Assembly: GCA_910585595.1 (NCBI GenBank)
Contig: CAJUET010000009.1
Location: 14,575-78,574, forward strand
DNA length: 64,000 nucleotides
Source of the DNA: an uncultured Christensenella sp.
GTDB taxonomy: Bacteria > Bacillota > Clostridia > Christensenellales > Borkfalkiaceae
Direction: 5' to 3'
Below the pieces are notes generated by a model. It was given only the letters and a program-made list of their open reading frames with translations. It did not search any database and was not told where the DNA came from. The first letter of the stretch is position 1, and every line of letters starts with the position of its first letter. Of the stretch, positions 51,042 through 58,891 are shown one piece after another. The translations under genes and the position numbers were made by a program.

Positions 51042-52270
51042 ACGAAAACGTCAATGAAAAACTTCTCCGTGAGAAGAAACCCATCTTCCCGCAGTTCGGA
51101 AAGGCGATCGTTTTTTGCCTGTTGATCGCAATTTTGATCACGCTGATCGTTTTGAATCAGTCCGATTATTCGTTCGGCGTCAGATCGTGGTACGTCACCT
51201 TTCCCGCGGCGATCGTTCTTTTGGGTGAGAACGCAATCAAATTCTGGGTCGCCAAACGTTATCCCGTAAAAACGGTCTGCTACGTTTTCGATATTCTGTC
51301 GTTAATGGTCCTCACGCTTTTTTCGGACGGAACGCTTATATCTATATTGTATTTGAGCATTCTATCCGAATTCTATCTGAATCAGAAGAGCGTTACGGCA
51401 AGCGTCGCTATGTGGCTTAGCAGTATGTTTATCTTCCTAGTGACCTTTGCGCTTTCGAGCATTTTTAAATCGGAAGGGTTCAGTCTGAGCAGACTTTTGT
51501 CGAATGCCTTCAACGATATTATATTGTTTATCGTGCATTTTTTTGCAATGAACTTCGTGGTCCAGTTGGCGCGCAAGACGAGAGAGCTTTCAAAGACAGC
51601 CGAAGACCTTACGAGCAGCAACGAGAAACTTCGCATTGCCTACGACGAGTTGAAGGAGATCACCGCGCTCGAAGAGCGGCAGCGCATCGCAAAGGATATT
51701 CACGATACGGCGGGGCATTCGATCACGACCGTCATCATGCAGACGGAGGCGGCGAAGATTGCCGTCGATAACAATCCCGAAGAGGCGAAAAAGCGCATTA
51801 CGGCGGCGAACTTGCAGGCGAAGCACGCGCTCGAAGAACTTAGGGAGAGCGTTCATCTTCTATCGGGCGCTTCGAAGGAAGTTTCGCTCAAAGAAAGGCT
51901 CGAAAGCGTCGTAAACGAATCGATGGACGGTACGGATATAGCGATACGCTACGATGTTGACGAAATCACGATCGGCGACGTAAAGGCTAGACTCATACTC
52001 AATACGCTCAAAGAGGGGATCTCCAACGGGCTTCGGCACGGGAGCGCCACGGCGTTCTATTTCGAACTCAAAGAAAAAGACGAAAGAGTGGAATTTCTTC
52101 TCTCCGATAACGGGGCGGGCATGGACGCGGGACAGCTCAAAGAGGGGTTCGGACTTTCGGGAATGCACCGCCGTGCGGAGAGTCTGGGCGGAAACGTCTG
52201 GTTCGAAACGGAGCCGGACGAGGGGTTCGAAATACACATGACGTTACCGTCCGATCCGAAAAACAAATAA
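51038..52270 (+). CDS. NarL-type sensor histidine kinase
   Basis: 410 residues. About five or six membrane helices occupy residues 18-185, with no large extracellular domain. A short coiled coil, the HisKA_3 phospho-acceptor His222 (RIAKDIHDTAGHS) and an HATPase domain (NTLKEGISNGLRHG, DNGAGM, GFGLSGMHRRAESLGG) follow. The membrane-only sensor suggests detection of a cell-envelope or membrane signal, as in DesK/LiaS-like kinases. The cognate regulator follows after 18 bp. Confidence 0.93.
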   Translation: MNENVNEKLLREKKPIFPQFGKAIVFCLLIAILITLIVLNQSDYSFGVRSWYVTFPAAIVLLGENAIKFWVAKRYPVKTVCYVFDILSLMVLTLFSDGTLISILYLSILSEFYLNQKSVTASVAMWLSSMFIFLVTFALSSIFKSEGFSLSRLLSNAFNDIILFIVHFFAMNFVVQLARKTRELSKTAEDLTSSNEKLRIAYDELKEITALEERQRIAKDIHDTAGHSITTVIMQTEAAKIAVDNNPEEAKKRITAANLQAKHALEELRESVHLLSGASKEVSLKERLESVVNESMDGTDIAIRYDVDEITIGDVKARLILNTLKEGISNGLRHGSATAFYFELKEKDERVEFLLSDNGAGMDAGQLKEGFGLSGMHRRAESLGGNVWFETEPDEGFEIHMTLPSDPKNK

Positions 52271-52288
52271 GCGAAGGAGCGCTATCCT

Positions 52289-52939
52289 ATGAAAATAAAA
52301 ATTTTACTTGCAGACGATCAACCTATTCTTGCCGACGGGCTTATGAGCGTGCTATCTGCTTGCGAAGACTTTGAGGTAGTGGGCATTGCTTCTAATGGCG
52401 CAGACGCCGTTAAAAAGACGGAGGAGTTTAAACCCGACGTCGTACTCATGGATATTCGCATGCCCGAAATGAACGGCGTCGTCGCTACGAAAGAGGTCAA
52501 ACGCGTCCGACCCGAAACAAAGGTTTTGGTGCTTACGACCTTCGACGATACGGAATATATTTTGGGCGCGATCAACAACGGCGCAAGCGGGTATCTGTTA
52601 AAGGATACTTCCGTTAAAATGCTCACCGACGCCATTAAAAACGCCTACGCGGGGGATACCATTCTGCCTGCGAAGATCGCGCGCAGCATTGCGAACGCCG
52701 CGCGGCTCGTTACGAATGACAGGCAGATCAAACTCAAACAAAAATTCTCCCTCTCCGACCGTGAAGTGGAGATCGCGCTTATGCTCTACGACGGGTTCAC
52801 GAATAAGCAGATCGCCTCTGCGCTTAAACTGACGGACGGAACTTCGAGAAATTATATTTCTACCCTGTACGAAAAAATGGAGTGCGCAAGCCGTAGCGAG
52901 GCAACCGAAAAAATGCGTGCCTGCCTTTTGAACGATTAA
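52289..52939 (+). CDS. NarL/LuxR-type response regulator
   Basis: 216 residues. The receiver has Asp55 (VLMDIRMP) and LLKDTS. The C-terminal LuxR helix-turn-helix is LSDREVEIALMLYDGFTNKQIASAL...RNYISTLYEKM. It pairs with the upstream kinase. The usual GTVKNY of the recognition helix is GTSRNY here, a mild change. No target genes can be inferred from the window. Confidence 0.94.
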   Translation: MKIKILLADDQPILADGLMSVLSACEDFEVVGIASNGADAVKKTEEFKPDVVLMDIRMPEMNGVVATKEVKRVRPETKVLVLTTFDDTEYILGAINNGASGYLLKDTSVKMLTDAIKNAYAGDTILPAKIARSIANAARLVTNDRQIKLKQKFSLSDREVEIALMLYDGFTNKQIASALKLTDGTSRNYISTLYEKMECASRSEATEKMRACLLND

Positions 52940-52956
52940 AGTCTGAATAAATAAAA

Positions 52957-52990
52957 CGCCCGTCTGTTCAACTTGCTGAACAGACGGGCG
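52957..52990 (-). terminator. Terminator for pyk
   Basis: Perfect 14-bp arms (52957-52970 and 52977-52990) with a 6-nt loop. The T run is on the minus strand, so it mainly serves pyk, but it also separates the convergent regulator gene. Confidence 0.85.
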
Positions 52991-53009
52991 ATCGCTTATT
53001 TTACTGAAT

Positions 53010-54422
53010 TTACACCGTTTCCAAATTGATCAGATTCGAATTACCGCTCTTGCCGTTGGGGGTGCCGCCCGTAATGACGATTGTATCGCCCTTCTTTACA
53101 AGCCCCGAATCGCGCGCGGCGCACTTGGCAAAGTGGAACAGAACGTCTACGGAATTATATTCCTCGCTGAGTACGGGATAAACGCCCCAACTGAGCGCGA
53201 GCTTCTGATAGGAGCGCGCGTCCGTCGTCATCCCTATAATGTCGATCATAGGACGGAAACGGGAAACCATCTTCGCCGTTCCTCCGGTGCGCGTGCACAC
53301 GACGATCGCCTTTGCGTTGACGTCGCGCGCCAAAAGGCATGCCGAATGGGAGAGCGCGTCCGAAAGTCCGCGGATCAGATATTCGCCCTCGTCCACCGCC
53401 TGAATGAATTGCGATCTGTTTTCCGCTTGCTGTGCGATGCGCGCCATAGCCGCAACCGCTTGTACGGGATAGGCGCCCGCCGCCGTTTCGCCCGAAAGCA
53501 TGATCGCGCTGGAACCGTCGTACACGGCGTTGGCAACGTCGGAAATTTCCGCACGCGTGGGACGGGGGTTTTTGATCATGGATTCAAGCATTTCCGTTGC
53601 GGTAATGCAGCGCTTGCCTGCGATACGGCAGGCATTGATGATCGTCTTTTGAATATCGGGCAGTTCTTCGTAGGGGATTTCCACGCCCATATCGCCGCGC
53701 CCGATCATGATTCCGTCGGAAACGTCGAGGATCTCGTTCAGGTTATTAACGCCCGTACGGTTCTCGATTTTTGCGATGAGGTCGATATCGGTCGAGCCGT
53801 GCTCTTTCAGGAAGTTCCGAACGTCTAAAATATCCTGCGCCTTGGAGACGAAGGAACAAGCCACAAAGTCCACGCTGTGCTCGATTCCGAATAAAAGATC
53901 CTTTTTGTCCTGTTCGGAGAGGTAGGTAAGGTGTAATTCTTTTTCGGGGAAGAACATACTCTTTCTGCTCGAAAGTTCGCCGCCGATCAGAACTTTGCAT
54001 AGAACCTTGGGCTTTGCAACCTTTACGACCTCGAACACCATCAGTCCGTTATTAAGAAGAATCTTGTCACCGGGGTTCATTTCGTTACAGATATTTTTAT
54101 AGGAAACGGACACCTGCGTTTCGTCGCCCTCGATATCCTCCGAAGTAAAGGTGAAGGCGTCGCCCGTCGCAAGATTGATTTTTCCGTTTTTAAATACGCC
54201 GATACGAAATTCTGGTCCCTTTGTGTCGAGCATAATGGGGAGCGCGATTCCTTTGCTTTCGCGCACGTGCTTGATCATAGTGATTTTTTTTGCATGATCC
54301 TCGTGCGTACCGTGTGAAAAATTGATACGGGCAACGTTCATTCCTGCCTCTGCCATAGCCGCGATAATTTCCTCGGTATCCGAAGCGGGTCCGAGCGTGC
54401 ATACGATTTTCGTCTTTTTCAT
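53010..54422 (-). CDS. pyk: Pyruvate kinase
   Basis: 470 residues, the short form without a C-terminal PEP-utiliser domain. KIVCTLGPAS, ARINFSHGTHEDH, LDTKGPEFR, DGIMIGRGDMGVE and the regulatory-domain end TIVITGGTPNGKSG are present. It makes ATP and pyruvate in the last step of glycolysis, feeding Pta-AckA. AGAGGA precedes the ATG. On the minus strand a TATAAT (54474-54469) and a TTGAAT/TAAAAT pair (54486-54459) are both possible promoters. It is divergent from rnpB. Confidence 0.96.
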   Translation of the reverse strand: MKKTKIVCTLGPASDTEEIIAAMAEAGMNVARINFSHGTHEDHAKKITMIKHVRESKGIALPIMLDTKGPEFRIGVFKNGKINLATGDAFTFTSEDIEGDETQVSVSYKNICNEMNPGDKILLNNGLMVFEVVKVAKPKVLCKVLIGGELSSRKSMFFPEKELHLTYLSEQDKKDLLFGIEHSVDFVACSFVSKAQDILDVRNFLKEHGSTDIDLIAKIENRTGVNNLNEILDVSDGIMIGRGDMGVEIPYEELPDIQKTIINACRIAGKRCITATEMLESMIKNPRPTRAEISDVANAVYDGSSAIMLSGETAAGAYPVQAVAAMARIAQQAENRSQFIQAVDEGEYLIRGLSDALSHSACLLARDVNAKAIVVCTRTGGTAKMVSRFRPMIDIIGMTTDARSYQKLALSWGVYPVLSEEYNSVDVLFHFAKCAARDSGLVKKGDTIVITGGTPNGKSGNSNLINLETV

Positions 54423-54507
54423 TGTAAGTCCTCTGAATTAAAAATATTTACCGAAAGTATTTTATCATATTATAAGAAAAATTCAAGTGTTTTCTAAAAA
54501 TTTGTGC

Positions 54508-54513
54508 TATAAT
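54508..54513 (+). promoter_or_regulatory. rnpB -10 box
   Basis: TATAAT 7-8 nt before the first base of the RNase P RNA. No good -35 is visible at the right spacing. Confidence 0.6.
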
Positions 54514-54520
54514 TATTTTA

Positions 54521-54910
54521 CCGAGCGGACTGTGCAGTCGCGGCGTACCTTCGAGTACGATGAGGAAAGTCCGGGCATCGCAGGGCGGAACGCCTGATAA
54601 CGTCAGGTGGGGGCGACCCTAAGGAAAGTGCAACAGAAAATAACCGCCCCGAACCCTTTTATGAGGGGATCGCGCAAAAATACGAAAGGTTTTTGCGTTT
54701 CGGGGTAAGGGTGAAAAGGCGAGGTAAGAGCTCACCGACGGGGCGGTAACGCTCCGTGCCGTGTAAACCCCGTTCGATGCAAGTTTGGGCTGTGTTCATA
54801 GGGTTGCCCGCCCGAACACAGCCGTCAATAACGCTTGACCCTGTCGGCGACGGCAGGGCTAGATAAATGACTGCATTCAACAGAACCCGGCTTATAGGTC
54901 CGTCTCGGTA
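54521..54910 (+). ncRNA. rnpB: RNase P RNA
   Basis: About 390 nt. Signature blocks are GAGGAAAGTCCGGGC (54562-54576), ACAGAAAATAACCGCC, GGTAAGGGTGAAAAGGCG, AGATAAATGACTGC and ACAGAACCCGGCTTATA (54880-54896). The ends pair as helix P1: CGAGCGGAC (54522-54530) with GTCCGTCTCG (54898-54907). The layout is the ancestral class A rather than the class B of Bacilli, which supports a clostridial host. It matures the 5' ends of tRNAs. Confidence 0.95.
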
Positions 54911-54971
54911 TTTTTGTAGTAACGCCGTTTATCGGTTGAATCATAAAAAGCAGAGGAAGAGGAGATTTAAT

Positions 54972-56486
54972 ATGAAAAACTGCCCTATATGCAATGCACT
55001 CATAAACGACACGGCGAAATATTGTTCGGAGTGCGGTTTGAATCTTGTGCGATACGAAGTGAAAAATAATTTAATGCACTGTTCGCAGTGCAACGCGCTT
55101 ATTAAAAGCAAGGATAAGTTTTGTTCGAATTGCGGATTCGAACTTATAAAGCCTGTGATCAATGAAGATTTTAACGACCTTTTTGCCGTAGAAAGGGAAA
55201 AATTGCTTGCGGCGTTTGAATATGACGAGCACGCTGACGGAAAGTTTACGATCAAAAAATTAAAGGACGTAAACGCTTTGGACATTACCGTTCCCAAGGG
55301 TGTGATCGGAATTGCGGACGAAGCGTTTGCAAACAGCGCGATCTTGGCAATCGCTCTTCCCGAAGGTTTGATCAAGATAGGCGACCGTGCCTTTCAGAAC
55401 TGTAAACAATTGATACAGATCAATTTTCCGCAGAGCTTGATGTGGGTAGGCGAGGAGGCTTTTGCCGACTGTTTCGAGCTTGATATAGAATTGCCCCCGA
55501 CCGTCAGAAAAGTTGGCGTAAACGCGCTGTCGAATACGAAATCCGAAGCGCGCAGGCAGAAGGGCGAAGAGGCAAAACGCAAGATCGAAGAGGAGAGAAG
55601 AAAGGCGGTTGAAGAAGTAAAGCGCAGAGCGGAAGAAGCGAGAATTCAGGCGGAAAAGACAAAGCGCAAAGCCGAGGAAGAGAGAATCAAGGCGGAAGAG
55701 GCGAAACGTAAAGCTGCAAAGGAAAAACTCAAAGCGGAAGAAGCGGCAAGGCGTAAAGCCGAAGAGAAAAAACTTAAAGCGGAACAAGAAGCAAAACGCA
55801 AAGCCGAAGAGGAAAAACTGAAAGCGGAACAAGAAGCAAAACGCAAAGCCGAAGAGGAAAAACTGAAAGCGGAAGAAGAGACGAAGCGCAAAGCCGAAGA
55901 GGAAAAACTTAAAGCGGAACAAGAAGCAAAACGCAAAGCCGAAGAAGAAAAACTGAAAGCGGAACAAGAAGCAAAACGCAAAGCCGAAGAGGAAAAACGC
56001 AAAGCGGAGGAAGAGGCGAAGCGTATTGCCGAAGAGGAAAAACGCAAAGCGGAGGAAGAGGCAAAGCGTATCGCCGAAGCGGAGATTGCGGCAGAATGCG
56101 TTATCGAGAGCGGAATATTGATCAAATATACCGGCAACCGTAAAAAAGTAATGATCCCGCAGGTCGTAACCGAAATAGGGGAAGAAGCATTCAGAAAAGA
56201 TCTGTTTGAAAATAACCTTGTAGAGAGTATCGAATTACCCGATAGCGTAACGCAAATCGGTGAAAGAGCATTTTACGGTTGTAAAAATCTTAAAAGCATA
56301 AAAATACCGTCCGGTGTTACATATATAGATAAAGGAGCGTTTTACGGCTGCGAAAGTCTTAACGGCATCGAATTGCCCGAAAACGTGAGCGAAATATGCG
56401 AGAGCGTATTTTTCGGCTGTAAAAGTCTTGAACGCGTCCATTTATTCAACGGCGTGACCGAAATAGAGAAATATGCGTTTGCTTAA
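54972..56486 (+). CDS. Zinc-ribbon/coiled-coil/leucine-rich-repeat protein, probably truncated
   Basis: 504 residues from ATG 54972 (GGAAGAGGAG before it). Two zinc ribbons (CPICN...CSECG, CSQCN...CSNCG, residues 1-55) lead to BspA-type leucine-rich repeats (about 95-180), a highly charged coiled coil of near-identical 15-residue units (about 189-374), and more repeats (375-504). The last repeat ends GVTEIEKYAFA and stops. In intact repeats AFA would be followed by GC-x-x-L, so the gene seems cut where the recombinase island begins. Zinc ribbons and no signal peptide point to the cytosol. Function unknown. Confidence 0.75.
   Translation: MKNCPICNALINDTAKYCSECGLNLVRYEVKNNLMHCSQCNALIKSKDKFCSNCGFELIKPVINEDFNDLFAVEREKLLAAFEYDEHADGKFTIKKLKDVNALDITVPKGVIGIADEAFANSAILAIALPEGLIKIGDRAFQNCKQLIQINFPQSLMWVGEEAFADCFELDIELPPTVRKVGVNALSNTKSEARRQKGEEAKRKIEEERRKAVEEVKRRAEEARIQAEKTKRKAEEERIKAEEAKRKAAKEKLKAEEAARRKAEEKKLKAEQEAKRKAEEEKLKAEQEAKRKAEEEKLKAEEETKRKAEEEKLKAEQEAKRKAEEEKLKAEQEAKRKAEEEKRKAEEEAKRIAEEEKRKAEEEAKRIAEAEIAAECVIESGILIKYTGNRKKVMIPQVVTEIGEEAFRKDLFENNLVESIELPDSVTQIGERAFYGCKNLKSIKIPSGVTYIDKGAFYGCESLNGIELPENVSEICESVFFGCKSLERVHLFNGVTEIEKYAFA
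55746..56060 (+). repeat. Seven tandem 45-bp coding repeats
   Basis: Units of 45 bp (55746, 55791, 55836, 55881, 55926, 55971, 56016) encode a 15-residue Ala/Lys/Glu coiled-coil period (AKRKAEEEKLKAEQE and variants). Several units are identical over most of their length, so copy number can change by slippage or recombination without breaking the frame. Confidence 0.9.
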
Positions 56487-56512
56487 CCTCGTTAGAACAC
56501 CTTTTAAGCCTA

Positions 56513-56532
56513 TTTTTAGTCGTTTTTAGTCG
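56513..56532. repeat. Direct repeat next to the recombinase gene, possible att region
   Basis: TTTTTAGTCG occurs twice in tandem (56513-56522, 56523-56532), between the cut end of the repeat protein gene and the stop of the serine recombinase. Serine recombinase att sites usually sit next to the enzyme gene. The other end of the element is outside the window, so this cannot be confirmed. Confidence 0.35.
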
Positions 56533-56539
56533 TTTATTA

Positions 56540-58102
56540 TCATATTTCTATATATACAAGCATATTACGGGTTTCCTTGAGTTTTGGCTCAAGGTCTTTT
56601 TTCTTTAATCCTTTCCACCAAAACTCGTCCACCCAAGTCATTGCCGTAAAAATAATAACGCCCCGAAGGTCAGTTCCTTCGAGGCTTTCTTCTTTATCAT
56701 CTATTCGGGGTTTTGTCTTTATCGGCTCGTCAACGTAGTGGAGTATGATTTCTATGTGGTCGCTATATACGAATACTTTTTCGACAAGCAACTCAATCAT
56801 CATTTCGGGTTCTTGTTTTATACCGTCTTGTAAGTATTGTGCGATTGTTTCTTTATCCAAAACGGTTTGTTCTTGCAGTCGCTCAAATATCAGTTTCTCT
56901 TGTAACTTTTGCCTTGACTTTTCAAGCTCTTGCAATCTCTCTTTTGTGGTATCCGTTATAATGCCTTGCTCAATCGCTCGCATAATGTTGCTTATGCCTT
57001 TGTTGATTTGAGTCAGTTCCTTTTCAAGTAGTTTAACGGTGTTTTCGCTCATCAGCTTGGCGTTATGCTGTTTGTAGATCTCGTCCACGATAACGTCAAG
57101 GTTTTTGCCCGTCAAAGTGTCTTGCAGGGTTTTGATTACAACTGTATCAAGGTAATCTTTCTTAATGAACTTTGCATCGCAGTTCTTCTTGCTGACAGCG
57201 TTCCAACACTTATAGTATTTATTGACACGCCCAGACTTCGACGTTCCGCTGTATGAGGTCATTCGAGTTCCACACTTGCCACAATAAACTCTATGGCGGA
57301 GTAGGTAGGAGTAGTCGGGGATATGATTGCCGTAACGGTTAGCGTCAATCTTTTGCTTGCATTTCTCGTAAAGTTCAGGCTCAATAATTCTCGGATAGAT
57401 ATTATCGTAAACTTCGCCGTGTAACTCATATCTACCTGTGTATTTCTCGCCGTGAAGAATTACATATATGTTCGCTGCACTGAACGGCTTGCCACGATAG
57501 AGAATACCACGCTCGGCAAAGTTGATAGCGATTTCGTTACCACGCTCACCGGCAGCGTATCTTTCAAATATCTCTTTGACTATCGGACCTTCTTCGTCGT
57601 GGATAAATACTTTCTTCTTTTCGGTGTAGTAACCGTAATTAAGTTTGCCAGCGCAGTGCAGTCCTTTCAGTCGGGTTTCTTTTTGTCCACGTCTGGTCTT
57701 TTGCGCTAACTCCTCGCTGTAGTATTGGTTCATACCTTCCAAAAGGCTTTCAAGCAAAATGCCTTCGGGGGAGTCTGGTATGTTTTCCATAGCGGATAGA
57801 ATTTTAATTCCGTTATCTTTGAGGTGCTTGCGGTGCATAGCCATTTCAAACTTGTTACGAGAGAATCTATCCAGCTTGTAAACGAGAACGTAATCCCAAG
57901 CCTTTTTATCGCTGTCTTTCATCATTTTTTGGAAAGCATCACGATTATCGTTTGTACCCGTTGTTGCTCGGTCTATGTACTGACTGACGATTAAAATATC
58001 GTTTCTTTCGGCGTAGTCATTACATACACGAACTTGTCCTTCGATAGACTGTTCCGTTTGTCTATCGCTACTAAATCTTGCGTATATAACTGCTGTTTTC
58101 AT
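56540..58102 (-). CDS. Large serine recombinase (integrase)
   Basis: 520 residues. The N-terminal resolvase domain begins AVIYARFSSDRQTEQS, with catalytic Ser11 and Arg9. YVLVYKLDRFSRNKFEM and SEELAQKTRRGQ are conserved. A Recombinase domain, a zinc ribbon (CGKCGTRM...CWNAVSKKNC) and a coiled coil of about 90 residues follow, the architecture of TnpX/phiC31-type integrases. It inserts and excises an element at att sites. It overlaps the smaller paralogue upstream by 4 nt. Its position beside a cut-off gene marks the left end of an integrated element. Confidence 0.92.
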   Translation of the reverse strand: MKTAVIYARFSSDRQTEQSIEGQVRVCNDYAERNDILIVSQYIDRATTGTNDNRDAFQKMMKDSDKKAWDYVLVYKLDRFSRNKFEMAMHRKHLKDNGIKILSAMENIPDSPEGILLESLLEGMNQYYSEELAQKTRRGQKETRLKGLHCAGKLNYGYYTEKKKVFIHDEEGPIVKEIFERYAAGERGNEIAINFAERGILYRGKPFSAANIYVILHGEKYTGRYELHGEVYDNIYPRIIEPELYEKCKQKIDANRYGNHIPDYSYLLRHRVYCGKCGTRMTSYSGTSKSGRVNKYYKCWNAVSKKNCDAKFIKKDYLDTVVIKTLQDTLTGKNLDVIVDEIYKQHNAKLMSENTVKLLEKELTQINKGISNIMRAIEQGIITDTTKERLQELEKSRQKLQEKLIFERLQEQTVLDKETIAQYLQDGIKQEPEMMIELLVEKVFVYSDHIEIILHYVDEPIKTKPRIDDKEESLEGTDLRGVIIFTAMTWVDEFWWKGLKKKDLEPKLKETRNMLVYIEI

Positions 58103-58479
58103 CTTTGACCTGCCTTATACAAAAATTCAAGTATTTTTCCGACTTCTCTTAAAAACGGATCGTTTTCTTGATCGACAACTTTGTATTTGACATACTTGGA
58201 AAGTTGCGACAAGAATTTCATCGTATCGTTTATTTTGCGCCCTAAAATCGAAAGGGACGAAAACAAAACTATATCCCAATCGTGTTGTTTGCAGCCCTTT
58301 AACAACTGCTGTTTCATAAGCAAGGGTTCACGCTTTGTCGTTACGCAATCCATATAAAAGCCTACGACCTTTATTCCGTGTTGTTGTGCATATTCTCTGC
58401 ACAACTGTTCTTGCATCTCGTTATCGGGTTCGCTTATGCGCCCTTCGAGATGACAAGTGTAGATAACTGCTTTCTTCAT
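58099..58479 (-). CDS. Serine-recombinase-like protein lacking the catalytic serine
   Basis: 126 residues from ATG 58479 (AAAAGGAG at good spacing; a GTG three codons earlier is too close to it). The sequence aligns with the resolvase catalytic domain: MKKAVIYTCHLEGR against MKTAVIYARFSSDR, then DIVLFSSLSILGRKIND against DYVLVYKLDRFSRNKFE. Ser11 is Leu and Arg9 is Cys, and there is no DNA-binding part. It should be unable to cut DNA. It is translated just before the active recombinase through an ATGA overlap, so a regulator, such as a directionality factor or inhibitory partner, is a reasonable guess. Confidence 0.75.
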   Translation of the reverse strand: MKKAVIYTCHLEGRISEPDNEMQEQLCREYAQQHGIKVVGFYMDCVTTKREPLLMKQQLLKGCKQHDWDIVLFSSLSILGRKINDTMKFLSQLSKYVKYKVVDQENDPFLREVGKILEFLYKAGQR

Positions 58480-58519
58480 TTTTAACACTCCTTTTTGCTT
58501 TTGAGGACATTCTAAATAC

Positions 58520-58546
58520 CTAATAGGAAGGTTTTTTTCCTATTAG
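58520..58546. repeat. Inverted repeat before the recombinase operon
   Basis: CTAATAGGAA (58520-58529) and TTCCTATTAG (58537-58546), 10-bp perfect arms, 7-nt loop, then a T-rich run on the plus strand. It is either an operator for the recombinase promoter or a terminator. Confidence 0.6.
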
Positions 58547-58580
58547 AAATATTTTTTTTGCCTCATCAACAATCTTTTCT

Positions 58581-58777
58581 TATTCGTCTTTCGACGAACA
58601 ACGGAGAAGTCCGGAAATGTCTTTGTCAAAAGTAACTTATATGATTGTAAGTAAGTCCGTCAAAGAGAAGTAGAAAATATTACGCTGTAATCTTTCTTGA
58701 TTAAAATTTTAAGTAATATTTTCTACCTTTGACGGCAAAGGCGTTTTCGGACACAAAACCATGTCGAAAGACGAATA
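58581..58777. repeat. 197-bp nested palindrome
   Basis: The outer arms are a perfect 15-bp pair, TATTCGTCTTTCGAC (58581-58595) and GTCGAAAGACGAATA (58763-58777). Next come GTCCGGAAATG (58609-58619) with CGTTTTCGGAC (58742-58752), then CCGTCAAAG (58657-58665) with CTTTGACGG (58727-58735). The innermost pair is GTAGAAAATATTAC (58670-58683) with GTAATATTTTCTAC (58713-58726). All arms are collinear, so the whole region can fold into one long hairpin. It contains no gene. It lies between the recombinase operon and the WYL gene, in a 412-bp gap otherwise empty apart from the promoters and the shorter repeat. Confidence 0.85.
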
Positions 58778-58854
58778 CCGCTTTACCGTGAAGTGCTGTC
58801 TAATAAAAGTTACACTGATTTGTTTTGCTGTCTTATTTTTTGGACATTACACCC

Positions 58855-58883
58855 TTGCTTTTTGTCGAATAATTTGTTATAAT
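58855..58883 (+). promoter_or_regulatory. Promoter of the WYL-regulator operon, leaderless layout
   Basis: TTGCTT (58855-58860), 17 bp, TATAAT (58878-58883). The ATG at 58892 follows after 8 nt, with no ribosome site. Confidence 0.75.
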
Positions 58884-58891
58884 GATTTCGT

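Noticed and set aside
55746..56060. Regular 45-bp repeats suggesting a CRISPR array
   Set aside because: There are no unique spacers, and the repeats are in frame and encode a continuous coiled coil.
58099..58488. Toxin or antitoxin upstream of the recombinase
   Set aside because: It aligns along its length with the resolvase catalytic domain and shows no toxin-antitoxin features.
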